A stretch of 64,000 bases of DNA from Eulemur rufifrons (GCF_041146395.1 NC_090996.1:31148738-31212737), one strand, 5' to 3'. Shown: positions 23,107 through 35,485, numbered from the stretch's first letter. Numbers and translations: made by a program. The notes: generated by a model from the sequence alone, not told the origin.

Positions 23107-25034
23107 GCTAAAATAATTTTAATGCAGCAATTCAACATTAATAACCAACAAGGTTCTTTTGCCCTGCCTGGCTGTGGCTATGGTTTGGTGCATGAATTGA
23201 GACTATGGAAAAAGGTTAAGTCCTGATTTAGGTTCTCAGTCTTGGATATACTCTAAATTCTTCCTTGCTACAAAATATCTGGCAAGGTCCTTCACATATT
23301 TATTACCCTGTGGAGTGTATCATCTGTTTCTCCGGTTTCTGGTGACATTTATATCTCACAAAGATGTTTATGGTTACAAGGAGGAAAAAAGGTCCCTCAT
23401 GCTCATGACACTGGTCTTGAAACATAATCCATCATGAGATTGTACATGTACCACATTGGGACGGATGGATAGACAGATAGATAAATACATTCCCCCAGTG
23501 GAGTCGTTCTGGTCACTGTGGGTCTAGTACATTAACAGTCAGAGTACTTGGCATCTAATAGACACATCCGGGTATATCTGCTGCACCTTCCTAACGGCAT
23601 GTTGATATCCTTTTACAGAAATTGCCTCTCCCTCTTTGTGAGCAGAAAAACAAGCATGGTGCCCTCACTGTGGAAGGTCTAAAGCTTTCTTATGACTTCC
23701 TGCAACAGATTCTCTTAGAGCAAGAACACAACCAGCAAGTATTCCCTGCCCTGGGACCCTAAATTTCAAACAGAGAGATGCAATGATAGAAAAAGTAGCT
23801 GGAGGATCATTTAGACAGAAGAAAGGATATTCATTCTAGAGCAAGCCTCTTGTGGTTGAATAATTTCTCTTCTGGCATTTGCTATGGCTCCAAGACTTCT
23901 TCTTTTTCCCCAGCCTTTTTGAAATTATGTGAGCTACTCAATATCCTCCTAATATTAATAAATGCTCTCTCGTGCCAAAGATAGCTAGAGTAGATGTCTA
24001 GTACTCAAAACCCATGAACCCAACTTGATACTACTAAAAATGGCGAGATGAAATGTTAGATGCAAAAAATGCTAGAATCTCAGATCTATGAATTAGCACC
24101 ATAATGTAGTCTAATTTTTCTATTATAAAGGTCAAATTCAATAACCTACATTTAATTCCAAAGTGCTCTCTCCATAATAATTGCAAGATAAACAGATCTC
24201 ACACTTAAGAGGGCTCATTCTTTCCCGGCAGCCAAGTGCTTAGAAGATGGGGAAGCTGCTCCCCAGGCTTGTCCCGAAGCGCTGACGTAGCAGACGACAG
24301 CTCACCAGACGTGAGCTGAGACATTGTAGACTCCCGGACCCGCGATTACCAACAGACAGCGAGGGATGCATTTCTGATCTTTACAATGCTTTGAAAAGAT
24401 GTGGGCTTTAACAGGACTTGGGAGTCCCACAGCTGACTGGCTGTTCTACTTTTCCATCACACCTACAGATATGATCTTGCTCTGTTTTCCTGCTCAAAAA
24501 TATTTCCCCTCAAACGTCCTCTTTTCCTCACCACGAGACACCAGGGTAGGCCATATGCCTCCTCCCACTTCTGCTGAAGTGTCAACAATGAAACCCAGAA
24601 GCCGACATGTGCTAACTGGCCCGTCCCTCCGCCTCCGCTTAGATAATGAATGACGAGGACAGGGGACGCTGGGCACTTATTTTGGCCCCTGAAACCAAAA
24701 CACAGCTACTCAAACGGCTATGAAAGGGTCATTAAATGCACCATAAAATGTACTTAGCCTTAAGCAAAAAGGTTTTGTCCTCCAACAAAACAACTTAAAT
24801 GGTGCCAGCAAAAGAGATCTGATGGCTTCAAGTCCCAGGGTGTTTAAAGGTTCTGTGAACTCATGGTGACCTTTCTCCAGCTGCTCGGCACACTGCCTTA
24901 AAAGCCATGCGACCCATTTTATGCTAGGCATTTTGCCAGGCCAAGAGGCCCAAAAGACCTCAGTCTTTATTTATTTATTTATTTATTTTTTCACTAGCTC
25001 CAGGGGTGACCCCGTATGAAGGTTTTAGTCCGAG
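23107..25034. other. Unique noncoding DNA, with a CpG-retaining patch
   Basis: No gene or interspersed repeat is recognised. A short (GATA)-like patch lies near 23467-23487 and a (TTTA)n run at 24965-24991. The part from 24225 to 24365 holds an unusual number of CpGs for this window. Confidence 0.4.
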
Positions 25035-25170
25035 CCAGACACTGTTCTGAGTTCCATGCACCTGTCACTTCACTGGCTGCTCTCGGCAACAGCATGGAAT
25101 CGGATTTGTTTTGCCCCGTTGGACCGAAGACGTCGTTGCATCGCACCTGTGACTGGTAACGCCTAGGTAG
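25035..25170 (-). repeat. MIR SINE fragment (reverse)
   Basis: GAGCCAGACACTGTTCTGAGTTCCATGCACC, then GCAACAGCATGGAATCGG and a TTTTGCCCCGTTGGACCGAAGACG segment follow antisense MIR with substitutions. Confidence 0.5.
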
Positions 25171-25319
25171 TTGGAGTGCAGACGGGATTTCTCAACAGCT
25201 TGCTATATTTTCTTGAAGGTCCCCCCCCACCCCAACACCCAGTATCACAGCAGACAAAAATTCCAGAGCCCATGAAGTCAGGATCGAGGCTGACTGCAAT
25301 CTGCTCTATCTGACAAAGT

Positions 25320-25615
25320 GTCTAATAGTAAAAATAGCAACGACAACCGCAGCAGTAACAGCAGCAGGAACCACCACCGTCACCCGTACCACTGATCACA
25401 ACTACCCGTCAGGCCCCACGCTGGGGCGACTTGCAAGGCATCTTGCTTAAGCCTCAGGAGACACTCCTGGTGGTTCTTATCTTTTATTCTTTTTTCTGTA
25501 GATTAGGAAACTAAGGTTGGGAGAGGCCGACTTGTCCAAGGTCACACGCCCGTGCATAGCTGAGTGAGGAATTAACTCCAGCTACATCTGACGCTCAAAT
25601 CCGGGCTCTGGACTT
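25320..25615 (-). repeat. MIR SINE (reverse) with GCA/ACC-rich tail
   Basis: The body has GGCCCCACGCTGGGGCGACTTGCAAGG, AGATTAGGAAACTAAGGTTGGGAGAGG, TTGTCCAAGGTCACACGC and a TCAAATCCGGGCTCTGGAC end. The 25320-25385 stretch of AGCAACGACAACCGCAGCAG-like units is the trinucleotide-rich tail often seen at MIR 3' ends. Confidence 0.8.
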
Positions 25616-27110
25616 ACACATTATAAAATGCACATGCTGTTTTCTGCCTCCCGGATAAGCCACTTCATGGGGCATGAAACACTAGCAATGCACACGCACA
25701 AACATGTACACAATTTGCCTTCCAACGCAGACTCTATATATGTTTTCTGCTACTTTCATGAGCACGTCTTGAGTTTCTTTGTATTCTCATGCTTTGTTGG
25801 GACAAAACATGGCACGACCAAATTCCAGTATCCTTGTCTTCCGTCTCCCACCTCTGTTCGGTGTGTGAAGGTGGCTCCCATGTGTCCTGGTTATTTTAGT
25901 TATCCTTATATGTAGAGAGAGGACCAGGAGCAGCTGCAAAGGAAATATTATCATCTCTGCCACCTGCCTCTCTCGGACTCACCTGGTCTCACCTGGATTC
26001 GCTCCATCTCAAGGACCAGGGGGGTGTCAAGCTGGGGATGGGGTGAGTCGCAGTTAAGCACAAGACACCATTCTTTCAAGCTTTGGGGAAGTGCCACAGC
26101 CTCATTCTTTGATGCAAAATGGTTTTAATCTTCCCTAAGAGCAAACATCTGCTTAATGCAAAGCTTTCTAAGTCAATTTAGGTCTCCTCTAAGTGCCACC
26201 TAGAAGCTCCCCTGCTATTCGGGTGAAATGGAACTGCTATAAAATGTGCAACGACACAAACAGGTCTTTGCAGCCCAGAACCTGCAGCACAAAACCAAAT
26301 TGGCCTCACCGTGCAGGTTCCTACACAGGTTCGGAGGCCTGAAAAGAGGGCTACAGGGGAAAGGCAGGCTCTCTCCATCCCTGGGTGTGTGCGCTTCTTC
26401 AACCATGGTCCAGAATCCCCCTCTCCCGTGTCCCCACCCCCGCACAGGTGGATAGGTTCCAAATGTCTGGTTTCTTTGTGGGGTTGGTTTCAGCTCCTTC
26501 TTTCTAATAACGATGGCACACACAGGCTGGGAACTGACATTGCCCTTGGAATGAAAGAAGAGAAATTCATACCCAGTGGATGTGACTCTCCAAGGACGGG
26601 GATAAATTAAGGGACTGTAAATATATACTCAAAGACTTCAAGGTGACCCGGGAAATCTCTGGGAAGCGAGGCTGGAATGTAGAAGCCTAATTAATGGCAC
26701 CATCTACAGAAAGGGGACGGTGAAAGAAAGGGACTTGGCCAATGTGGCCAGGAAAAAAAAGGAAGCCCGGGGTGTGGAACGTTGGCAGTGCGTCCACAGC
26801 ATCATCCGGAGAAGATTTAGAATGAATCCCCAGGGCGCAGGCTTCCCAAACAAGCGAGAGGCACTCCACGCCGCGGGGAGGGCTAATCCCTCGCCTTGTT
26901 GTGGCCCACAGGAAAAGTCCGTCAGAACAACTCACTCCCTGTACACTGGCCTAGGCTTGCTCCCCAGGCAACATTTCTGATGCCAGGAAGGCTGTAGGTA
27001 GGATGGGTAATGTGAGTTTTCAAGATTAGAAACATGTGTCAAGTTCCATGGGTCGTAGTAGTTAAGTATTAAGTTATTTAATGAAGGGTAATTATTTTCC
27101 CTAGTATCGT
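25616..27110. other. Unique noncoding DNA
   Basis: No nameable repeat. Several conflicting ORFs of 60-102 codons overlap on both strands near 26180-26980. None has recognisable domains. Confidence 0.4.
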
Positions 27111-27111
27111 A

Positions 27112-27135
27112 TACACACACACACACACACACACC
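27112..27135. repeat. (AC)n microsatellite
   Basis: About 12 uninterrupted AC units lie directly upstream of a reverse MIR. Confidence 0.95.
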
Positions 27136-27320
27136 CCATTAGGTAGCATATAATGAGTGCTTACTACACGATAAGCATTTTACATATGCTAATGCATTTC
27201 CTTCTCACAACCATTTTAAGAGGTCAGGACTAGGAACCCAGGCTGGGACCAGAGAGGTGTTGAGACTTGCGAAAAAGGTCACACAGCATGCACATGGGTG
27301 ACTTGGAATTGGATCCAAAG
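27136..27320 (-). repeat. MIR SINE (reverse)
   Basis: TAATGAGTGCTTACTACACGATAAGCATTTTACATATGCTAATGCATTTCCTTCTCACAACC, then AAAAAGGTCACACAGC and TTGGAATTGGATCC, are antisense MIR. Confidence 0.85.
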
Positions 27321-29474
27321 ATTGTGAGTGTAACTAAAACACATTTTTCTGTATTCCCTTAGACGGCTATGCCATACCTGGCAGTTCCCAGGGGAAGTGA
27401 GATTGAAGGAAGGTGAAGGCAGCAAAGAGCTCAACCAACCGGAGATCTCCCATCCCCAAAACATAATGAATCTAGGTTTCTATTAAAAGGAAACTAGTTT
27501 TGCTGTACGGATCTGAAATTCTAGCTTTAGGAATCCAGGGCATAATTGTCTCATGTTCTATCCTTAGAAAGCTGGTCACCTCTTGCCACACGGCTTCATC
27601 AACTTAGGCGCACATAACCTTCCCTCTCTCCGCCACCTTCTGGGCTTTGTCACATTCATATCCCTGCGCCACCCCATCCACAGCTATTTCCTTCCTATTT
27701 AAAAGTACTTAAGACAACTCTTAGTTTTCCTTGGAAAAATGCATGAGCTAATTGGATAATTATTTGTCCTTTATGGAATCAAATTATTTTCTCTGAAGCC
27801 ACTGTCACCTGCCCCTTGCAGTCACCGCCACCCCCTTGCTTCATCATGGTTTATCTACAGAGGAGGCTGTCTTGGCTACGTATTCTTTCAAAGGTTCATC
27901 AACCCTCTCAGGGCAGTTGGTGCATATTTAATGTGGTGACCACGGATACATAATTTATTTTCTGGAGTGAGTTATGAAGGTTAATCAATAAGCAGTGGAA
28001 GTCTTGTAAATTATCTATCGAAGATCAGCCCCGTCAATGTTCTCCTTCCACAAGGCTGGTTTGAGTTGATGTCTCAGACTGCGCTTTTCATTAGCCCCCA
28101 TGCAAGACAATGCGGTTCTCCAGCGGATGAAGGCAGGCCTTGCTATTAAGACAGAGACAGTAAAAATGAAAATGGAATGCGTTTTGCTACAACAGCAACT
28201 CCTGCTCCCAGATTGCCAGGAAAGAAAAAGAAAAAAAAAAAAAAATGAAAGAGGAACCAAAGGGAGGCTGAGAAAATACATCTCCACAAACAGAGTTGAA
28301 GGCTTAGAGGAAAGTAGGAAAGTAAGTAGGGGGGGTAAGTTGCATTGCTGCACTCTTCAAAAGTCATCTAAGAAGCTGTGGAAGCACCACGTGGCCACAG
28401 GAAGCCCCTCCAACTGCCTGTTCTAAGACAGCCAACCCAGCACAAGAAAAGTGAAGATGCAACACCAAGACCGCACGGCTCAGAAACAAGGCTCCGGGCT
28501 GGGTGCAGAGTCCACGAACATGGGTCGATGGCACAAATGCACATTCAGGGTCAACATGCATAGGGTCAGGACAAGGTAGGTAAGTATGAAAAGAGATGGA
28601 GGTGGGGATATCATTCCTTCCATCAGGGGCAATTAGGGGATTTGTAGGACAAAAGGATGTGGCCCATCCTTTTGGGAAAAACCTAGATGATTCTAGTGTA
28701 ATAAATGTATCTACCCCTGCCCCCAAGACTTTTGCTCTCTCTTAGGCTCAATCAATGCTGTTGATGCACTGGGACTTCTTTAAATTAACAATTTCTCTAT
28801 TTAAAATATTACTTGTAATGAAAACTGTGAGTAAACCATGAATCATTTTACCCACCCAACTGAGATCAAGGACATGTTTTTGTTTCTCTTGCCTGCTCCA
28901 CTCAGTTGATTTCAAAACAGTGTGTATCCCTGTAGAATCCAAAATGCTTGTGCTCCTAAAAGCTTCCCTAACACCTGGAGCACAGGGCTTCCTTTCCCAT
29001 CTCTGGCCAGAACACCATTTGGAGCAAACTGCATTCACTTGGATGCAGAATGTTCCAAGGCAGGTCCCTGGATTCCTGAGCCAAAAAAACTTTCCACTGG
29101 TATGAAATGGGCATGCACAGAGTGACCCTCAGCATTCATACAGAGAAGGGAAACTAGAGACGCCAACACTTGGTCCCAATATTCTTTCCACTGCATCAAC
29201 CCTGCTATATAGGCTCTTGCCACACTTTGATTATAAGCTGTGACCCAGATACCACAGGCAGGAGACGATGCACAATTCTAAGTCCACTAACCCTGGCTCC
29301 AAACTCTTTCCTCCATCCCTCAAGAAGGCACTGTGGAACGCATGTGAGAGCCGCCCTGTTATAAGAAAACTTTTAACTCATCAAAATGTGTTTGTATTAC
29401 TTAAAAAGCAAAGCACTCATAACCCTCAGAACTTCAAATGCTATTAACTTAGCTGTCACAGAATAAACCAGATT
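27321..29474. other. Unique noncoding DNA
   Basis: No gene or named repeat. The poly-A/AG tract at 28227-28247 and a GGGGGG run near 28329-28336 are simple sequence. The 120-codon ORF on the minus strand (28364-28726) has no recognisable domain. The 27700-28215 part is flagged separately. Confidence 0.4.
27700..28215. promoter_or_regulatory. Candidate conserved noncoding element
   Basis: The segment has GAGCTAATTGGATAATTATTTG, TATGGAATCAAATTATTTTC, CATATTTAATGTGG, ACATAATTTATTTTC and GGTTAATCAATAAGC in non-repetitive DNA, and then a CpG-containing part (28015-28125). The density of homeodomain and PBX/HOX-like words suggests a developmental enhancer, but conservation was not measured. Confidence 0.25.
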
Positions 29475-29990
29475 GTGCTGTCACCCTGCCTAAAACTTTC
29501 CAGTGGCTTCTCATCACACCTTGATAAAAACCCAGACTCGTTACCATGCTGTGCAGGGTCCTACCTCACCTGCCCACCCCCCTACCACCCGACAGCCTTT
29601 CCTCCCAATCTCTTCCTTTATCACAGCCCCCGTCCCTACCCTGGTTCCCTCTGAACAGTCTCCAATCTGGTTCTTCTCAGTGAGATGCTGAGGATGTTCC
29701 TTCCTGCGTTCAGTTCTTTCCTTTAGCACCACTGCTCGGAGAGGCCTTACCTGGACACCCTCTCTGTGACGGGCCCTCTGTGTCTTGGGGCCTCTCATGT
29801 CAGTTTCTTTAGCTCCATCAGGACATGCGTCTGTTTGTCTGCCTCCATCCCGCCCATTAGAACCGAAGTCCCTAACAGGGGCCTTGACTCACTATTCGGT
29901 GCTGTAGTCACAGTGCCTAGACCTACGCCTGGCACCGAATCAGTGCCCGATAGCTATCTGACAGATAAAGGACTGGATGAACATACTGAC
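29475..29990 (+). repeat. L2 LINE 3' end
   Basis: TGCCTAAAACTTTCCAGTGGCTTCTCATC, ACCCAGACTCGTTACCATGCTGTGCAGGGTCCTACC, GAGAGGCCTTACCTGG, ATTAGAACCGAAGTCCCTAACAGGGGCC and CCTGGCACCGAATCAGTGCCCGATA follow L2 ORF2 end and 3' UTR in order. The ORFs of 164 and 184 codons that cross it are accidental. Confidence 0.85.
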
Positions 29991-30284
29991 CTTATGACTG
30001 ATGACATCAATCGATGCATTGGAACACCGGGCACTGGAGACACACACAGCCCCACTGGAGAGAACTTCTTCGACCTCGTTTCTTTATCTTTCAGACAAAT
30101 AAAGCACATTGCTTGGGCCATATTTACCCAAGTAAGCACCCCCTCCCACTTGAAAGGAAAAGCGCTTTCTGGCCTTGACCTCATTTCGCCTCCGGCTGGA
30201 TGCCTTTGGCTGTCAGCAGCTAGAAGGCTGAGCAGAGCAGGTGGAGGGAGGTGTAAATGACCCTGAAGGTTGAAAGGAAAAGAA

Positions 30285-30757
30285 ATTATCGCCCAACAGA
30301 TTGGCAAAAACGTAAAAGATTGATGATGTCCAGTTTGGGCACAGATGCAAGAAAACTGGTCTATCATGCCCTCTTTGTGCGAGTTGGACTTGGCAAAGCC
30401 ACTTGCTGAAGGGCAAATACATCGTGGCATGACCATATATGGAATTCTGTGCAGTCTATTAAGAATGACAGAGTGGACCCCTACATACTGACACAGGACG
30501 ATGGCCAAAACATGCTGTTAGGTAAGGAAAAGCAAGTCGCAGAGCAACGTGGGTGATGAGAACCCGTTTACTTAAAACATGTGTATTGTGTCCAGGTACA
30601 CATACTTGTGCATGCAATTCCATAACAAAGGTACGGGAGGATTTCAGACTAACTGTCCAAATTATTAGCACACATTATCTTTGGGTGGGAGGCAGGTGTG
30701 GAGGGGGTGTGTAGTGAGCAGGCTCACATGTTTTGTTTTGTTTTGTTTTCCTACTTA
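30285..30757 (+). repeat. L1M 3' end (ORF2 end into 3' UTR)
   Basis: CAACAGATTGGCAAAAACGTAAAAGATTGATGATGTCCAG, GGGCAAATACATCG, CAGTCTATTAAGAATGACAG, ACATACTGACACAGGACGATGGCCAAAACATGCTGTTAGGTAAGGAAAAGCAAG are the old L1 series in order. It closes with a T/G-rich end including (TTTTG)n at about 30729-30750. The frame is broken. Confidence 0.8.
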
Positions 30758-30894
30758 TTTCCTGAAACCGTTTTCAGGAAAACACCATCATCACATTACA
30801 ACTTTAAAAGTCCGTGTGCTGAGAGACCTTGAGAGACAGACTCTGAATTCCTGGCTGGGGTCTGGAATGGGATCTGTGGACCAAGTAAAGATTA

Positions 30895-31115
30895 AATGGA
30901 TGAGGCAGACAAAGTCAATGGAATCGGATTCAAATCCAGGCTTCCCTGTTTACCGGGACTTGCTCAAGTGACTTCTTTGATGCTCAGCTTTCTTATATAT
31001 GATGCTGGAATCGTAACAATAGCTACCTGCTAGAGTTCTCGTGAGGATTAACCGAGATGATGCATGCCAGGTGCTCAGCACACTGGCTGGCACAGAGCAC
31101 CTGACAAGTTAACTC
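30895..31115 (+). repeat. MIR SINE
   Basis: GGAATCGGATTCAAATCCAGGC, GACTTGCTCAAGTGACTTC, a CAGCTTTCTTATATATGATGCTGG box, TCTCGTGAGGATTAACCGAGATGATGCATGCCAGGTGCTCAGCACACTGGCTGGCAC give a nearly full sense MIR. Confidence 0.9.
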
Positions 31116-31233
31116 TTAATTGTTGTATTATCATTACCGTTATTTGTCACGTTTCAGCATTCAGATTTGTTTAAATGGTGGAACAGAGAGCAAAGAGACC
31201 ACAACACAGCAATATAATCGATTCAGTCTTTTA

Positions 31234-31415
31234 GAGTTGAGCTGTCCAATAGAACTTTTAGCAATGAAAGAAAGGTCCTGCAGTCAACACAAACCCATGT
31301 GGTGCTTGCGCACTGGAAATGTCAATAGTGGAGTTGTTAAGGCTATTTAATTTTAATTAACTTAAAATTAAAATTAAATCAATATGTGGCCAGTGGCACT
31401 CATATTGCACAGTAC
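31234..31415 (+). mobile_element. hAT-Charlie nonautonomous element (CTGTCCAATAGAA type)
   Basis: It opens GAGCTGTCCAATAGAAC, has GTGGTGCTTGCGCACTGGAAATG and a central AT palindrome ATTTAATTTTAATT/ATTAAAATTAAAT, then ATGTGGCCAGTGGCACTCATATTGCACAG. This is the structure of the widespread mammalian hAT MITEs of the MER1 group. The exact Repbase name is uncertain. Confidence 0.7.
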
Positions 31416-31764
31416 ATTTCTAGAGAGTTCTACTTGCCCCAGCTAAAATATCCTTTCTCTCCTAATAGTCATGGCTACCAAAAAAACAGTACCAATAACA
31501 GTGCTTAAAATATTATGAAACCCTGATTATTCCATTTCACTTGTGGCAGAAGAGATGGTTTTAGGAGGTTTGGGGAAGTAGTTCCATTTTCAAGCTCATT
31601 CAGGTTTTCTGAATGCGTGAAGGAGCGTCTCAGCAGGTGCTGTGCCTCTCGAACACTTTCCGATCTCTCTTTCTTTCCCGAGAGGGGACAGACCTCGAAC
31701 ACAGCAAACACCTTCATCGAACGGAAGTAAGAGGAAGACTTTGATAACATTGCTTTGTTTTCAG

Positions 31765-32490
31765 TGCATTTTTAGAGATATAATTCATATTCCATAGAAT
31801 TCACACTTTTAATTGTACAGTTCATTGTGTTTATTAACATATTAACAAAACTGTACAACTATCAACACTAACTAATTACAGAACATTTTCATCACACCAA
31901 AAGGAAACCCCCTACCCATTAAAAGGTCACTTCCCATCCCCTCTCCCATCTGCCCCTAGTGACCACTAATCTACCTTCTGTTCCTGTAGGTTCACTTATC
32001 CTAAACATTTCATATAAATGGAACCATACAATATGTGGTCTTTGTGTCTGTCTTCTCTCGCTTAGTATAAGACTCTCAAGGTTCATCCACACCACAGCAG
32101 GTGATACTTCATTCCATTCTATGGCTGAATAATACGCTATTGTACGCTGTATCACTTTGTGTTTACCCATTCATTACTTGATGGACATTTAGGCTGTTTC
32201 CATCATTTGCTACTATAAATAATGCCACTATGAAAACTGGAGCACAAAGTTTTGTGCAGACATATGTTTTTAATTATCGTGGCTATATCCCTAGGCATAG
32301 AATTGCTGGGTCATTGAGTAACTCTACGGGTAATTTTTTGAGGAACTATTAAACTGTTTTCTAAAGTGGCTGCAAAATTTTACATTCCTGCCAGCTATGT
32401 ATGCAGGTTCCAATTTCTCTATGTCTTCACCCACACTTACTTTCCATCTTTTTGATTATAGCCATTCTAATTAGTATAATCAATGTATTT
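31765..32490 (-). repeat. L1M 3' end (reverse)
   Basis: In antisense order are AGAGATATAATTCATATTCCATAGAATTCACACTTTTAATTGTACAG, CACACCAAAAGGAAACCCCCTACCCATTA, CATATAAATGGAACCATACAATATGTGGTCTTTGTGTCTGTC, TATGGCTGAATAATACGC, TTGATGGACATTTAGGCTGTTTCC and AATTGCTGGGTCATTGAGTAACTCTACG. It spans the end of ORF2 and the 3' UTR of an old L1. The 83-codon minus-strand ORF inside is an L1 ORF2 remnant with frame damage. Confidence 0.9.
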
Positions 32491-33904
32491 TTAATAGATA
32501 CCATTTATTTATGCCTACCGAGGGTGAATTTCCACTTAATTTAGAGACAGAAAGTATCTTTGTGTGAATCAGTTCATATTAGTTGTAAAAGCTAAATCAA
32601 TTCAAATAAAATATTAACTATGTAGTAATACTGGTGCTACGAAGCCTTTGAGTGTCTGAAGTTTAGGAACCTGTGGTTGAAGACATGGCTTTGGGGTCCC
32701 ATTATGGGGTCCATGCATAAACCTGAAGTCATATGCAAAAGTGGTGTGATTTGCTCACTGATGCACAGATATTCAGGGGCAGACCTAGAACAAGAGTACA
32801 GTCTTCAAAACTGTTGCACTGGAATTCTCTCTAGAACTGCAGGGGAAATTTAGAAAGATCACTCAGCTAGTTTTTACAGGCAAGGCCAGGATGATTCTTT
32901 TCCTGGAGAATGGCTACACCCTCTGGCTTTCTTGATCATCCTATTCCTATGTGGCTCCTCTTAGGGGTTTAGACACCAAGGGCCCTGGAGCAACAGGGCT
33001 GGCCACCAGCAGTGATGAGCCACCTGCTACATGCATATGGTGGTGACGAGTCTCCATTCCTTCCACATCCTCAACTAACATTCACTTGTAAAAGGGAAAG
33101 GCTACAAAAGCCAAGGCCAGCACACTACTGACCAGGATGAGGTGAATGCAAATTCTGAGAACAGGCTATGTAGCCTCAGTTCCCTCCTACTTGGTTATGT
33201 GGCCCAGAGTGGAGGGACAGGCACAGTTCTTTCAGCCCTGTTTGAAGACACGTGCAAAGATTTAGGTTCCACTGCACCGTAGTGTCCAGCTGCCCTCCTG
33301 GGAGAGGCTGAGAAACTTTTTCCATCCCAAAGCTGCCAAGCCACAAACCATGGGCTGTTTCCGGAGCAGAGATTCTTAAGTATGTTTCTGCCATGGGGTG
33401 CTTTGACAATCAACTGGAAATGACAAAGCCCTCCATTGCCAGACCATATGCTCACAGTTTGATATATAATTTAAGGAGAAATTCCCAGCCACCCCAAGTC
33501 AAGAACCGTGCCCACGAATCACTCTGCAGGAGCCCCCCAGAGAGCAGCGTTCAAGCCACGGGTGGGGGTGACCGTGGGCTTTTCCTGGGGTTGGAAGCTC
33601 CTTGGCGGCGGGTCAGAAAAGACAGCTGCTGACAGCTGACGATTTCCTGCCTGGGCCTGAAGATCCAGGGACGGAATGTGTGTTTCCATGGCACTCCCAG
33701 GAACAGGTGGCTCCCGAACTCTGGAAAAGCACATTCCCTGCTACGCAGTAAGTCAGCTGCTCTCCAGGGACATGCGCATTTAGGGCCCAGAAGAGTAAAG
33801 TACCAGGTGCCTCCCAGACAAGCCCAGGAAGCTAAGAAAAGGAGTGAGCCAACAGATCAAGTGCAGGATGTGAGCTCAAGGGCAGAGTGTTAGAGATCAT
33901 CTTC
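32491..33904. other. Unique noncoding DNA
   Basis: No repeat that I can name and no credible gene. The 33480-33720 part is more GC-rich. Confidence 0.4.
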
Positions 33905-34150
33905 GATATCGTTAATTCTTTTTTTCCTTCTTAAATTATTTACTTCATAGTACTCACTTCCATCAGTCATTAATCAAGGTATATATACATTGCAGTAGTT
34001 CTTCATTTTCTCTCTTTCCCCCACAAGAACATAAATTCCACCAACGAAGGCATCCTGTATGACTTCTTGAGTATTGTGCTCCTACTCTCTAACCATCGAG
34101 GCTTGTATGTAGCCAGTGCTCAATAAACGTCTGAAGAATTATCAAAGGAA
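33905..34150 (+). repeat. L2 LINE 3' end
   Basis: TTATTTACTTCATAGTACTCAC, CAAGAACATAAATTCCACCAACGAAGGC and CCAGTGCTCAATAAACGTCTGAAGAATTATCAAAGGAATGAA are the terminal L2 blocks. Confidence 0.8.
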
Positions 34151-34189
34151 TGAAATAACCAATCGATGCATAATAATCTTTTCTGCTAC

Positions 34190-34345
34190 CCGCCTTTGAC
34201 ATACGGAAGTTTCCCTCTATTGTACGCACAAGAGAACTGAGGTTCAGAGAGGTAAAATGACCTGCCCACGATCAATGTTAATAGTGCATAAGGCTGACTC
34301 TAGAACCCGGGTTCATCAGGGTTCCAGACTCTCAACTTATCCCGT
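34190..34345 (-). repeat. MIR SINE (reverse)
   Basis: CACAAGAGAACTGAGGTTCAGAGAGGTAAAATGACCTGCCCACGATCAATG and CTAGAACCCGGGTTCATCAGGG are the antisense MIR core. Confidence 0.85.
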
Positions 34346-34884
34346 TGTGGTCAAAAACTACAAAAGTGAGAGATACGTTCCCCAGGGACCTTCTCTATTT
34401 CTGCTAAAATAAAATAAAAAGAAAATCAGCCGGTTCGAAGACAGAGCCGTCCTGTGATGGAAAACCTAGCCCAAGAGCACATGGCTCACCAGATGTTGCT
34501 CACAGCTTTGGTGCAGCCAGACTTAATAAAGCACCCACGACGGATCCCCCGTGCTCAGGCAGGCTTGCCTGTAGCCCTTGGATGCATTTTTGGGTCGTTA
34601 ACAATTAAACACACTTGCCACACTCCCCCGAAGCAGCACAAGTCACCAGACCCCCCGGATGACACAGACATAGACACACTTCTTTAATCCCCAGCCTCTA
34701 CCTCTCTTTCCATAAACATTGTGACTTTTCTGCCCACCCCACACCTCCAAAGCTGTCGCTCCTTTCAGGGGAGAATTCTCTCGTCAATGGAGATCAAAGA
34801 AACGGCAGCATGAGACACAGACGCGCCTTAGCCAAGCCTGCAGAGCTGGCTGTCTGCGCCTGGACGCACACGGGCTGTCCCTCT
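34346..34884. other. Unique noncoding DNA
   Basis: No named repeat or credible ORF is seen. Confidence 0.4.
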
Positions 34885-35485
34885 CCGTTTTCCATCTTGC
34901 CCCACCAACGACCATTTGTCCAACCCCCATCTGGCTTCCAGAGGAATCTTTTAGAAATATAAGATCAGATCATGGTGTTCCCTACTTGAAACTCTCCAGG
35001 GGTTTATCCATCGCTCTTAGATAACGATCTAAACTCCCTGCAGTGTCCTCCCAGGCGGGATGTGACCGGGTTGCTGACTGCCAGGTCGGACTCTGCGTTT
35101 TGCCCCTTCCTGCTTCACCTGCTACATCCCAGCCATACTGAACGTCCTGATAATTCCCCAAACACATCCATCTCACTCCACCTCAGCGCCCTGCTTGTTC
35201 CTTCTGCTCAGGACGCCTTCGTCCACACCAGGACGTCACACGGCTGGCCCCGACTTGTCACTCAGATCTGAGCTCACATTCCCCCTTCAACTATCCAAAA
35301 TAGCCCTCTCCGTCGCTATCACGTAACCTACTTTATTTTCTTCATAGCACTTAACACCGTCTGATATTCCCCCGGTTACCTGCCTGTGTTTACCTATTAG
35401 AATAAAAGTGGCCTCACTCACACCTGCAGCCGTATTGTCCAACCCACCCTGAATGTCGAATAAATATTTACTAAACCCATGAGCA
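34885..35485 (+). repeat. L2 LINE 3' end
   Basis: CAGAGGAATCTTTTAGAAATATAAGATCAGATCATGG, ACTTGAAACTCTCCAGGGGTTTATCCATCGC, TGCTCAGGACGCCTTCG, TACTTTATTTTCTTCATAGCACTTAACACCGTCTGATATTCC, TTAGAATAAAAGTGGCC and AATGTCGAATAAATATTTACTAAA run through the L2 ORF2 end and the whole 3' UTR. It is one of the best L2 copies here. Confidence 0.9.

Noticed and set aside
29766..30508. ORFs of 164 (plus) and 184 (minus) codons
   Set aside because: They overlap on opposite strands and lie over an L2 end and an L1M start.
30758..30781. 10-bp palindrome TTTCCTGAAA/TTTCAGGAAA
   Set aside because: A single short palindrome next to an L1 end is expected by chance in this length. STAT-like resemblance is too weak to call.
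31919..32170. Minus-strand 83-codon ORF
   Set aside because: It is a frame-damaged remnant of L1 ORF2 within the reverse L1M, not a cellular gene.
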